DNA of 9,185 nucleotides from Acidobacteriota bacterium (GCA_021827245.1 JAKAWN010000274.1:1-9185), one strand, 5' to 3'. Counted from the first letter of the stretch, positions 1-7,443 are shown. The notes: a model not told the origin generated them from the letters alone. Program-made: numbers and translations.

Positions 1-530
1 CATGTCAAGATAAATGTTAAATATATTCGTCACTATTATGGCCTTTCGGAAAGCCCCCACTGAAAACAAACCGTTTGCTGGCTAAAAAAATCAAAATCTC
101 GCTTCCGAGCGCGGAAGTCAGGTTAGGGCTGCTCCGTTGCAGACGGCCCACCGGCAGCCATGGATCCGCCGGTCTTCAGAGTCAGCGCCTGAGCCAGCCC
201 GCGGCACAATGGAGCGTGCCGTGGGTCACTGCGCGTTTTGAGCGTATTGCAAGAATGAAACCATAGGGCCCTACCCACTGGCGTTTGAAATGGAAGGGAG
301 ATTCGCAAATGCCCACGTGAAGACCGGCTTCTCTTCGAGATTTTGGCATTGCGCTTGGATTGTTAAATCATGATTAAAGGCTAGGGCTGACCCTGGTCTG
401 TGGAGTTTGCAGTTTCCCAAGAGGTCTAGCGTGCGAAGGTCGGGTCACCCACGCCTATCGCTTCCAGACGCAGCCGAGAGGAGCAGCGCAGCCTGAATGG
501 TCAAAAATGTTGCCAGGGAGGAGCGGAGAC
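1..530. other. Intergenic region with no recognisable gene
   Basis: About 500 bases precede the chemoreceptor gene. The first 40 bases are AT-rich and the rest is GC-rich. Short open frames exist (for example 75-266 on the plus strand), but their translations are rich in Arg, Ser and Pro, lack a good ribosome binding site and resemble no family I know. An imperfect hairpin (GGCCTTT, loop CGG, AAAGCCC) lies at 40-56, with no T-tract to make it a terminator. I found no convincing promoter for the downstream gene. Confidence 0.6.
516..523 (+). promoter_or_regulatory. Ribosome binding site deciding the chemoreceptor start
   Basis: GGGAGGAG lies 7 bases upstream of the ATG at 531. The upstream in-frame ATG at 507 has no purine-rich site at the right distance and would place this Shine-Dalgarno sequence inside the coding region. 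The start at 531 also gives a normal short basic N-terminus (MRRRSIRNK) directly before the first membrane helix. Confidence 0.75.
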
Positions 531-2567
531 ATGCGGCGCAGATCCATCAGGAATAAGATTCTGTTATGGGCCGGACTCTGCATGTTCGGCACGCTGGGCA
601 TCGTGGTAGCCTACGCTTCTGGCACTACGCGCACCATCGCTTTGGACAGCGCGAGGCAGAGCGTCTTCAGTTTGGCGAAGGAGGATGCCGATGAGATCGC
701 GGTCTTGATCAGCGGGGCCCTCGACACAGCGCGGACACTGGCGAACGCGCTCTCCACCGTCAAGTCGGCCCACGCGGCCCTTACGCGAGAGACCGTGGAT
801 TCCATGCTGAGAACGACGCTGGAGCGGAATTCGAACTTCCTGGGCGTCTACACTGCATGGGAACCCAACGCCTTTGATGGAAAGGATGCGAGATTTGTGA
901 ATAGCCCGGGATCTGATTCGAGCGGCCGATTTGTTCCCTATTGGAGCCGAAACAGAGAAGGCAACGTCATCGTGGAACCCCTGCTGGGGTACGAGGATAC
1001 GACGCGCAACGAAACAGGAGGTCGGAAAGGGGACTACTATCTACTGCCCAGGGAGAAGAAGCGGGAGTGCATCATTGAGCCCTATATCTATCCTGTACAG
1101 GGGAAGCCTACGTTGATGACATCACTGGTCGTGCCGGTTATGGTCGGCGACAAACACTACGGACTGGCGGGCGTTGACCTGTCGCTGGATTTCCTGGAGA
1201 GCTTGGTGGATAAGGCGGATATCTTCCATAAGACCGGCAAGATCTTCATCGTTAGCCACAACGGACTGGTCGCGGCGGCCAGCGGAAATCCGGGGCTAAT
1301 CGGGAAACCGTTGAAGGCGGTGTTTGGCGATGCCTCAGACGGATATCTGAAGACCGTGCAGGGACGCCAGGAAGTAGTCAAGACGGCCGGGGGAATGGTA
1401 ACGGCGCTTGCGGCCATTACCCTCGGTCAGACCGAAACGCCTTGGTCCGTAATCATCCAGGTCCCGGAAAAGGAAGTGTTCGCGAAGGCTTCGAGCATGA
1501 TGTGGAGGCAGATTGCTCTAGGCGTACTGTTCGCCGCAGTTGTGCTACTCGGTCTCTGGGCGGTTGCGGGCGCCATCGCGAGGCCGATTGGCCGGACGGT
1601 TCAAGTCGCCGAGCTGATCGCCCGGGGCCAGATCGCCGATGCCAAACAGGCCATCCCTGCTATCGAGAAAGAGTTGGCCGCGATGAATCGGAAGACGGCA
1701 TCACGGTCTCTGGGAGACGCCGCTGTGCAGCAAGATGAAATCGGCCAGTTGCTAAGCGCGATCTCAACGATGACATCTAACCTGGCCTCGCTCCTGGAAC
1801 AGGTGCAGAAGTCGTGCGCGCAGTTGGTGTCCGCCTCGATCGAAATCGCGGCTACGTCAAAAGAACAGGAAGCGACTGTCGTGGAGTTCGAGGCGTTGAC
1901 GTCCCGGGTCCTGACAGCTGTCGAGCAGATCACAGCCACAAGGCAGGAACTCGCCAGGACGATGGACGGGCTCCAGGGTGCAGCGGAGGGGACCAGCCAG
2001 CTGGCTGACGCCGGGCGCACGGGGCTGGGGGCCATGGAGGGAACGATGCGGCAGCTGACCGAGGCGACGAGGTCCATCTCCTCGAAGCTCTCGGTAATCA
2101 GCGGCAAGGCCGGGAACATCAGCAGCGTGGTGACGACAATCAACAAGGTGGCGGACCAGACAAACCTGCTTTCGCTCAACGCGGCAATTGAGGCGGAGAA
2201 AGCGGGAGAATACGGACTGGGATTTACCGTGGTGACGAGGGAGATCCGACGATTGGCGGATCAGACAGCCGTGGCGACTACGGACATCGAGACGATGGTC
2301 AAGGAGATGCAGAGTTCGGTGGCCGCGGGAGTGATGGAGATGGACAAGTTCAGCGACGAGGTAAGGCGGGGGGTGAGGACTGTAGGGGAGATCAGCGGGC
2401 AGTTGGGGCAGATTATCGACAAGGTGAAAGACGAGACGGGACAGTTTGAGAAGGTAAACGACGGAACAAAGGCGCAGGCGCACAGGGCGGAACAGATCAG
2501 AGAGGCAATGGTACGCTTGACCGAAGGGGCAAAGCAGACAAGCGAGTCCGTGAAGCAGTCGAACTAG
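531..2567 (+). CDS. Methyl-accepting chemotaxis protein with dCache-type sensor, cut short by an amber codon
   Basis: This is a transmembrane receptor that senses a periplasmic ligand and should control a CheA-type kinase through CheW. Numbering is from ATG 531 (678 aa). A membrane helix spans about residues 9-30. A dCache-like sensor follows, with the GDYYLLPRE, EPYIYPVQGK, TSLVVPV and YGLAGVDLSL stretches typical of this class. The second helix covers about 328-350 and leads into a HAMP domain (ARPIG to DEIGQL) with an unusually long connector. The signalling coiled coil has its hairpin tip near 543-575 (QTNLLSLNAAIEAEKAGE, then GFTVV), so the kinase-control region is intact. The overall style resembles WspA-type receptors. 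No cheA, cheW, cheB, cheR or wsp partner lies in the window, so ligand and output are unknown. The frame stops at TAG 2565-2567, although family-like sequence continues in frame for 21 codons; the protein is thus slightly truncated unless the stop is read through. Confidence 0.93.
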   Translation: MRRRSIRNKILLWAGLCMFGTLGIVVAYASGTTRTIALDSARQSVFSLAKEDADEIAVLISGALDTARTLANALSTVKSAHAALTRETVDSMLRTTLERNSNFLGVYTAWEPNAFDGKDARFVNSPGSDSSGRFVPYWSRNREGNVIVEPLLGYEDTTRNETGGRKGDYYLLPREKKRECIIEPYIYPVQGKPTLMTSLVVPVMVGDKHYGLAGVDLSLDFLESLVDKADIFHKTGKIFIVSHNGLVAAASGNPGLIGKPLKAVFGDASDGYLKTVQGRQEVVKTAGGMVTALAAITLGQTETPWSVIIQVPEKEVFAKASSMMWRQIALGVLFAAVVLLGLWAVAGAIARPIGRTVQVAELIARGQIADAKQAIPAIEKELAAMNRKTASRSLGDAAVQQDEIGQLLSAISTMTSNLASLLEQVQKSCAQLVSASIEIAATSKEQEATVVEFEALTSRVLTAVEQITATRQELARTMDGLQGAAEGTSQLADAGRTGLGAMEGTMRQLTEATRSISSKLSVISGKAGNISSVVTTINKVADQTNLLSLNAAIEAEKAGEYGLGFTVVTREIRRLADQTAVATTDIETMVKEMQSSVAAGVMEMDKFSDEVRRGVRTVGEISGQLGQIIDKVKDETGQFEKVNDGTKAQAHRAEQIREAMVRLTEGAKQTSESVKQSN

Positions 2568-2633
2568 GCAACGGAACATCTGCGCGAAACCGCGAGGACC
2601 TTGCAGGCTGAGGTGGCGAGGTTCAAGTTATAA
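2565..2633 (+). other. Severed C-terminal tail of the chemoreceptor (TAG plus 21 codons to TAA)
   Basis: Reading through TAG 2565-2567 in the same frame gives ATEHLRETARTLQ, then AEVARFKL, and a TAA at 2631-2633. Receptors of this type commonly end in a helix with Asn-Gln-Ala near its start and a final Glu-Val-Ser-Arg-Phe-Lys-Val-like motif. The codon before the stop is Asn and the one after it is Ala, so the TAG sits where Gln is expected, one C-to-T change from CAG. The full product would be 700 aa. This is either a recent nonsense mutation, a sequencing error or amber readthrough. Confidence 0.75.
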
Positions 2634-2691
2634 GAGGCCCGCCTCGTTAACATTGGAAGCTAGGGTTGATCAATTCCCCCTGAGAGTAAGA

Positions 2692-2883
2692 GTCCACGTA
2701 TCCGGTATCGACCAGAGAGTGCGCGGCGTTAAACTTCGTCCCTGACATTTCTTCCGCCGAGGTCCTTGATATTGGGCTTCTGGAACTCGACGCCGTAGCC
2801 TGTTGAGCCCCGCACGTTGGGAGCGATCGGGACGGAGCCGTGCGAGGCTAGCGCCGCCGCATCATGTTTGAAGTAATCCGCCA
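2692..2883 (-). pseudogene. Remnant of an S9 family (prolyl oligopeptidase / acylaminoacyl-peptidase type) peptidase
   Basis: Read on the minus strand from about 2878, the translation is DYFKHDAAALASHG, then VPIAPNVRGSTGYGVEFQK, then PNIKDLGGRNVRDEV and a stop at 2731-2729. This matches the first part of the alpha/beta-hydrolase domain of S9 peptidases, where APNVRGSTGYG, KDLGG and a DEV-like segment come just before the nucleophile region. Moving one base forward after DEV restores the match as SLVDTGYVD (to about 2692), which in the family follows directly, so a one-base deletion is the simplest explanation. The expected GGSYGG nucleophile motif is absent after that, and no family sequence is recognisable before 2883. 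About 60 codons survive from a protein normally over 600 aa, with no start and no catalytic triad, so it cannot be functional. Confidence 0.75.
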
Positions 2884-3190
2884 TTTGTGCAGTCGCTCAA
2901 TCGCCAAATCCTTCGTTCAATTGTTTCGAGTCCATTCGCCCCGCTGCTGGTGCGGCAACAAAGGACAGCGAGGCTGAGGATATCGCTTGTACAGTTCTGC
3001 GCGCGGATGGGTGATACTTTGCCGCTTTCGCAACGTGCGAAACCACTGGGAGAGAGTTGGGACGAGGGGAGTGAAGCCAGAGAAAACTGTGCCGGAATGA
3101 TTTGCGATCGCCGATATGATCCGGTGGCTTGGAACCAGGAACGGGTTGCAAGCGTAAGAATAAAGTTAAGCTCACCCGTAGGCCGCGCAG
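2884..3190. other. Intergenic region upstream of the peptidase gene
   Basis: I recognise no gene here. Open frames occur on both strands (for example 2887-3222 plus and 2862-3227 minus), but they overlap each other, lack ribosome binding sites and have non-protein-like composition. The S9 remnant does not visibly continue into this segment in any frame. It presumably holds the promoter of the downstream gene: TATGAT at 3114-3119 is a possible -10 box, but no fitting -35 box was found. Confidence 0.5.
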
Positions 3191-3192
3191 CA

Positions 3193-3213
3193 CCTGCCGT
3201 TGCCGGCAGGAGG
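3193..3213 (+). promoter_or_regulatory. Hairpin overlapping the AGGAGG ribosome binding site of the peptidase gene
   Basis: CCTGCCG (3193-3199), loop TTGC and CGGCAGG (3204-3210) form a perfect 7-bp GC-rich stem with a 4-base loop. The 3' arm ends in the first AGG of the full Shine-Dalgarno AGGAGG (3208-3213), which lies 5 bases before the GTG start at 3219. The pairing is seen directly; that it limits ribosome access is inference. The strong site settles the start in favour of GTG 3219. Confidence 0.6.
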
Positions 3214-3218
3214 TTCCA

Positions 3219-4610
3219 GTGAAACACGCAAAAAGCAGTTACCTGCTTGCCATCCTGATTCTGGCTTTACTCTTCCCCAGCGTTGTGGCTTCCGGGCAAA
3301 CCGCCGCGATGGTTTCATACCATTTGCGCGTGAGGATCGATCCGGCGGCTGGAAGCCTGGCTGTCGAAGGAAGCGTCAAAATCCCGCCGGAAGATTTTAA
3401 GGCGCGAAGCCTCGCTTTCTACCTTGACGAAACACTCAGCATCAGGAAGCTGCTGATCGATGGAAAGGAGGCGAGCTTTAAATACGGCGCACTGGAGCTG
3501 ACCCGCCTGACCCCGGCAAGGAGATGGGTGATCGTGACTCTGCCGCCCGGCATCTCGCCGGGCAGCATCCGAATGGAGATCGGCTACGGAGGTGTTCTGA
3601 AAAAGCTTCCCGAGTTCGGCGCGGCGCCGGAGGGCGAGCCGGCGATGGATGACCGGATCAATGCGCACCTGGTCCAACTGGCGGTTTATTCATCCTGGTA
3701 CCCGCAGTTTGAACCCGAGGGGGCCATCCGATCGGATTTTGAGGTCTCGCTTCCCGCCGGGTGGATTGCGATCTGTTCGGGACGCAAGCTGGGCGAGCAG
3801 GCGAAGCAAGGACGTGCCATCACGCGCTGGTCTTCGCCGAGGGACACCGATATCCTCATTGTCGCCTCGCCCGACTTCAAGGAAAAATCATTCCGGCAGG
3901 CGGGCGTCAACATTGAGATTTATTACACGCGAATGCCCCAAGAGTTCATCGACGCGGAAGTCCGCCAGGTTGCGGATGTGGTGAAGCTCTACACGGACCT
4001 TCTGGGAGAAACGCATATTCCGGGAGGGAGCGTCCGGCACGTCTATTCGCCTCTGCAAAAAGGCCAGGGAATGGCGGGAATCGCGCGGCCTGGCCTGATC
4101 GTTACCTCCGAGGGGCGAACGCTGGATGGGCTGAAACGAGACCCGCACTTTTCTCTCTTCCAGCCAATTGCCCACGAGATCGGACACTTCTGGTGGAGTT
4201 TCGGCTTTGGCCAGGGCGACTGGATCAATGAAGCATTCGCCGAGTATTTCTCCGCCGTCGCTGTGCAAAAAGTCGAGTCGGAAAAGGAGTTCCAGGCCGT
4301 CATCGAAAACTACCGAAAGCGGGTTCGAGAGCTGCCGACTGACGCTCCTTCGCTGGCTACGGTTCCGTTCTCAAATGACCAGGTGGGCTTCGTCGTCCGG
4401 TATTACAAAGGCGCGCTGATGCTCAACCAACTGCGGAAAGTTCTCGGTGATGAAAAGTTCTTCCGAGACTGCCGGGAGTTCTTTGAGACTTACAGAGCAA
4501 GGTCTGCCACAACCGCGGACTTTCGAAGCTTTTGGGAGAAGAAACTCGGGGCTCAGAAGAAGGCACTCGATGACTGGATCGATTCCAGGGGCGGATTGCC
4601 CGCCTCGTAA
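3219..4610 (+). CDS. Exported M1-like (gluzincin) zinc metallopeptidase
   Basis: This is a 463-aa putative zinc peptidase, numbered from GTG 3219. The ATG at 3129 would add 30 basic residues in front of a clear signal peptide and lacks a ribosome binding site. Residues 2-26 (KHAKSSYLLAILILALLFP, then SVVASG) are a Sec signal peptide. An N-terminal beta-rich domain like that of M1 aminopeptidases follows (about 30-210). The catalytic part has HEIGH at 319-323 (two zinc His and the catalytic Glu), then NEAFAEYF with probable third ligand Glu338. YYKGALMLNQLRK near 395 fits the M1 helix that carries the transition-state Tyr. Two points are unusual: only 14 residues separate HEIGH and the Glu where classical M1 has 18, and the GAMEN substrate motif is missing, its place being taken by GMAGIARPG (284-292). 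The enzyme is thus a divergent M1 or peptidase-MA-like member; its substrate is unknown. It is also about half the length of many M1 enzymes. It appears monocistronic. Confidence 0.88.
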   Translation: MKHAKSSYLLAILILALLFPSVVASGQTAAMVSYHLRVRIDPAAGSLAVEGSVKIPPEDFKARSLAFYLDETLSIRKLLIDGKEASFKYGALELTRLTPARRWVIVTLPPGISPGSIRMEIGYGGVLKKLPEFGAAPEGEPAMDDRINAHLVQLAVYSSWYPQFEPEGAIRSDFEVSLPAGWIAICSGRKLGEQAKQGRAITRWSSPRDTDILIVASPDFKEKSFRQAGVNIEIYYTRMPQEFIDAEVRQVADVVKLYTDLLGETHIPGGSVRHVYSPLQKGQGMAGIARPGLIVTSEGRTLDGLKRDPHFSLFQPIAHEIGHFWWSFGFGQGDWINEAFAEYFSAVAVQKVESEKEFQAVIENYRKRVRELPTDAPSLATVPFSNDQVGFVVRYYKGALMLNQLRKVLGDEKFFRDCREFFETYRARSATTADFRSFWEKKLGAQKKALDDWIDSRGGLPAS

Positions 4611-4701
4611 ACGGATCCGCAACCCTTCGATGAGGACATTGCTGCAATAGAGGGCGGCTCGGGGAATTGCACTGGAATCTTAAACAGTTTCCCGATGTCG
4701 C

Positions 4702-6897
4702 TCAGGCGCGGGACAAGGCTCCCTTGATCCGCTCAGGCGTCATGGGTAGTTGCAGCATCCGGACACCGGTGGCGTCGTAGACGGCGTTGGCGATGACGGC
4801 ACCCATGCAGATGATGGCGGGCTCCCCGCCGCCTTGCGCCGGCTTAGTTTTCGCATCCAGGATGACCGTCTCGATCTTCGGCAGCCAGGAGAAGCGCGGG
4901 ATCGTATAAGTATCGAAGTTGTGGTCATGGATGTCGCCGCCGGTAAAACGAACCTCTTCGGTCAGCGCGTATCCCATGCCCATGGTGATGCAGCCTTCCA
5001 TCTGGATGCGGGCTCCCTCGGGATTGACGCACAGCCCCATCTCCTGCGCGCAGACCACACGCTTGACCTGGACGTGGCCCGTGCTCTTGTCCACGGCGAC
5101 CTCCGCTATGTGGGCAACGACGGTGCCCACATCAGTTCCGCAGGCGACGCCAAGGCCGCGGCCGCTGGGAGATTTGCCCGGCCTCCAGCCGAACTTTTTG
5201 GCGGCAGCCTGCAGGACGCGCCGCATTCTCTCGTCCTTCAGATTCTTCAGCCGGAACTCGATGGGATCGATACCGGCCTTGCTGGCCAGCATGTCGATGT
5301 GAGATTCGCGGGCGTGGGTGTTGGTGTTGTTGCCGGGAGCGCGCCACGGTCCCGTGGCAAACGGGTGAGCTCCTTGAGGCGCAGTCCAGCCGGAACCGTA
5401 CGACATTGTGCGATGGTTCGGAATGTCGTAAAACTGCTCCGCTCCTCGGGCGCCGGCATAGTAAACGGCATAGTCCCAGTACGTCATCAGCCCCGCCTTG
5501 GTGACCCCCGCCTTGATCTTGATGATTGCAGCCGGACGGAACGTGTCATAGAAAAACTCTTCGGCGCGCGTCCACGCTACTTGCACCGGCTTGCCGGTCA
5601 GTTTGGACAACCGCGCCGCCTCCAGCGCCTGGCGGACCGCACTCTTGCCGCCAAAGCCGCCGCCGACAAAGGGCGTGATGACGCGAACGTCGGAAGGCGA
5701 CATACCCAGCAGCGAAGCCGCCGCATCCTGGAGCGGGAAGGGCGTTTGCGTGGAGGGCCAGATGGTCAGCTTGCCACCCTCTATCCTGGCCAATGCCGTG
5801 TGAGGTTCCATGGGGGAGTGGGCAACGTAGCTGTTGAGATAGGTCTCATCCACCACGTAATCTGCGGCCTTCCGGCCCTCGGCGAGGTTTCCGCCTTCGA
5901 CCACCACTTCTCCCGCGGGCGCAACCTTCAGGAGATGGTCGAAGATCGTTTTGTCATTCGCGAACGGCTTTGGCTTGTCAAACTTTGCCTTGATTTTGCC
6001 CAGTGCCATCTCGGCGGTTTCGGGGTCCGGATGGAGCACGGCGACAAGGTCGCCTTCATGGACCACCTGGACGCCATCGATTGCCCGTGCGCCGGAGGTG
6101 TCCACGCTGACCAATTTGGCGCCGTGAGCGGGCGGCCGCAGGATGCGAGCGCACAACATGCCGGGCGCCTTGATGTCCCCGGAAAATTTGGCGCGGCCGG
6201 TGACCTTTTCGACGGAATCCCGCCGGAGAACAGGTTTGCCTATAATGGTGAAATCGGCGGGCGTCTCGACGGCAGCGCCTTTCACGTGCCGCAGGATCTT
6301 CTGGCCTTTGGTGAGCTGGGCATAAGTGACTTTCTTGCTCCCTCCAACCTCATAGACCGTACCGTCCTTGGTCTTCAGGCGATCCTTGGGCACACCCAAC
6401 TTTTCGGCTGCCAGTTCCACCAGCACAGCTCTGGCTTCAGCAGCAGCGGCTCGGAAGGGCGGACCGAAAAAGCGCGTGGTCATTGACCCGAACGTACCGC
6501 GATCCCACGGGCAGAGGGCTGTATCGCCCATCACCATATGCACTGAATCAAGCGAAACGTCGAGCTCGTCGGCCAGCATCATTGCGAGCGAGGTGATCAC
6601 ACCCTGGCCCATTTCGATCTTTCCGGTATAACCGGTGACCCGGCCGTCCTCACCAATGCGGAGGAAGGCGTTGAAATCCTCGGGAAGTTCGTGGCCCGCG
6701 CCGCGGCGCTGTCGGCCCTGTCCCTCCTGCTGTGCCAGCGTGCGGGGCACCGTGCAGAAGACCAGGATGCCGCCGCCCACGAGCTTGAGGAACTCGCGGC
6801 GGTGGAGCGGGAACGCCGGTCCCGGATCAGCCTTCATGTCGGAGAAATCAAGCGACAGATTTTCTTCCTCAAGGGTCAATGGTTTTTCGGTCTTCAT
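4702..6897 (-). CDS. Xanthine dehydrogenase family molybdopterin-binding subunit (isoquinoline 1-oxidoreductase beta-like)
   Basis: This 731-aa protein is the catalytic molybdenum subunit of a hydroxylase that inserts water-derived oxygen into an N-heterocycle or aldehyde. The N-terminus carries a twin-arginine signal (HRREFLKLVGGG, Arg33-Arg34) after an unusually long n-region, so the folded complex is probably exported by Tat. An N-terminal segment with GYTGKIEMGQG, then TRFFGPPFRAAAAEAR, precedes the xanthine-dehydrogenase a/b hammerhead part (GKPVLRRDSVEKVTGRAKF), an order typical of IorB-type subunits. GGGFGGK (412-418) is a cofactor-binding loop, and GGGEPA carries the likely catalytic Glu692. 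Length and architecture match IorB-type proteins. The ATG overlaps the stop of the upstream small subunit by 4 bases (ATGA), and GGGAGG lies 9 bases before it, so the two are translationally coupled. No FAD subunit, cytochrome c or MocA/XdhC-type maturation gene is in the window, so electron acceptor and substrate remain open. Confidence 0.92.
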   Translation of the reverse strand: MKTEKPLTLEEENLSLDFSDMKADPGPAFPLHRREFLKLVGGGILVFCTVPRTLAQQEGQGRQRRGAGHELPEDFNAFLRIGEDGRVTGYTGKIEMGQGVITSLAMMLADELDVSLDSVHMVMGDTALCPWDRGTFGSMTTRFFGPPFRAAAAEARAVLVELAAEKLGVPKDRLKTKDGTVYEVGGSKKVTYAQLTKGQKILRHVKGAAVETPADFTIIGKPVLRRDSVEKVTGRAKFSGDIKAPGMLCARILRPPAHGAKLVSVDTSGARAIDGVQVVHEGDLVAVLHPDPETAEMALGKIKAKFDKPKPFANDKTIFDHLLKVAPAGEVVVEGGNLAEGRKAADYVVDETYLNSYVAHSPMEPHTALARIEGGKLTIWPSTQTPFPLQDAAASLLGMSPSDVRVITPFVGGGFGGKSAVRQALEAARLSKLTGKPVQVAWTRAEEFFYDTFRPAAIIKIKAGVTKAGLMTYWDYAVYYAGARGAEQFYDIPNHRTMSYGSGWTAPQGAHPFATGPWRAPGNNTNTHARESHIDMLASKAGIDPIEFRLKNLKDERMRRVLQAAAKKFGWRPGKSPSGRGLGVACGTDVGTVVAHIAEVAVDKSTGHVQVKRVVCAQEMGLCVNPEGARIQMEGCITMGMGYALTEEVRFTGGDIHDHNFDTYTIPRFSWLPKIETVILDAKTKPAQGGGEPAIICMGAVIANAVYDATGVRMLQLPMTPERIKGALSRA

Positions 6898-7373
6898 CGT
6901 GCGCTTCCTCCCATCTGTCTTGCGGCTGCCTCAATGGCGTCAACGATCCTGGTATGGGCTCCGCAACGGCACAGGTTACCCTCCATCTGCTCGATGATCT
7001 GGCTGCGTGAGGGCCGTGGATTGTTGAGCAGCAGGCCGTAGGCGTTCATGATCATGCCCGGGGTACAGTAGCCGCACTGCAGAGCGTCATGCTCGACGAA
7101 GGCTTGCTGCAGCGGGTGCTGCTTGCCGTTGTGCTCCAGGCCTTCGATGGTGATGACCTCCTTGCCGGTCACGTCGCTCATCTGGACCGAGCACGACCGC
7201 ACGGCTTGGCGATCGATAATCACGGTGCAGGCGCCACAGAGAGCTTCTCCGCAGCCGTACTTGGGGCCGGTGAGCTTCAGGTCGTAGCGAAGGACCCAGA
7301 GCAACGTGCGGATGGGATCGACCTGCAGGCTTACGGGCTTTCCATTGAGTTTGAATCGAAGGTTTTCCTTCAT
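6894..7373 (-). CDS. [2Fe-2S] subunit of xanthine dehydrogenase family oxidoreductase (isoquinoline 1-oxidoreductase alpha-like)
   Basis: This 159-aa protein passes electrons from the molybdenum centre to an outside acceptor through two [2Fe-2S] clusters. The plant-ferredoxin-like cluster has Cys41, Cys46, Cys49 and Cys61 (CGEALCGAC, later RSC). The helical C-terminal cluster has Cys100, Cys103, Cys135 and Cys137 (CGYCTPG and NLCRCG). All eight ligands are present and the length is normal for IorA/CoxS-type subunits. I chose ATG 7373 because AGGAGG lies just upstream and the protein then starts MKENLRFKLNGKP, as the family does. The longer frame from 7457 would add 28 residues without family character and would run over the probable promoter. 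It lacks its own signal peptide and would be carried through Tat with the large subunit, which follows with a 4-base overlap. Confidence 0.93.
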   Translation of the reverse strand: MKENLRFKLNGKPVSLQVDPIRTLLWVLRYDLKLTGPKYGCGEALCGACTVIIDRQAVRSCSVQMSDVTGKEVITIEGLEHNGKQHPLQQAFVEHDALQCGYCTPGMIMNAYGLLLNNPRPSRSQIIEQMEGNLCRCGAHTRIVDAIEAAARQMGGSAR

Positions 7374-7380
7374 CGAGGTT

Positions 7381-7386
7381 CCTCCT
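7381..7386 (-). promoter_or_regulatory. Ribosome binding site of the iron-sulfur subunit
   Basis: On the minus strand AGGAGG stands 7 bases before ATG 7373. It is the only strong Shine-Dalgarno sequence for this open frame and decides the start against the upstream ATG at 7457. Confidence 0.8.
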
Positions 7387-7443
7387 GAAATCGAACGCGC
7401 GGCCGGAGAGGATCGCGCCCCGGATTGTCCTATGTCACGCATG

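Noticed and set aside
40..56. Hairpin GGCCTTT / AAAGCCC as a transcription terminator
   Set aside because: The stem has a mismatch and no T-tract follows on either strand.
75..266. Small protein gene of 63 codons
   Set aside because: No ribosome binding site, no recognisable motif, and composition typical of random GC-rich translation.
344..359. Sigma-54-like promoter (TGGCAT, 5 bases, TTGGA) upstream of the chemoreceptor
   Set aside because: The -12 element has GG in place of the nearly invariant GC and the -24 element lacks its final C. It also lies about 170 bases from the gene, so chance is the better explanation.
507..530. ATG 507 as chemoreceptor start
   Set aside because: It lacks a ribosome binding site, while GGGAGGAG at 516-523 serves ATG 531.
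1857..2579. Minus-strand open frame of 240 codons opposite the chemoreceptor
   Set aside because: It is antisense to the well-supported signalling domain and its translation shows no family motif.
2633..2647. GAGG-CCCG-CCTC hairpin after the chemoreceptor as a terminator
   Set aside because: The stem is only four base pairs and is not followed by a T-tract.
3129..3218. ATG 3129 as peptidase start
   Set aside because: It would bury the signal peptide behind 30 basic residues and overlap the hairpin and AGGAGG that fit GTG 3219.
2862..3227. Overlapping open frames on both strands before the peptidase gene
   Set aside because: They lack ribosome binding sites, conflict with each other and with the S9 remnant, and match no known family.
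4750..6486. Long plus-strand open frame of 578 codons
   Set aside because: It lies antisense within the molybdopterin subunit, which carries all family motifs. The frame is a by-product of GC-rich codon use.
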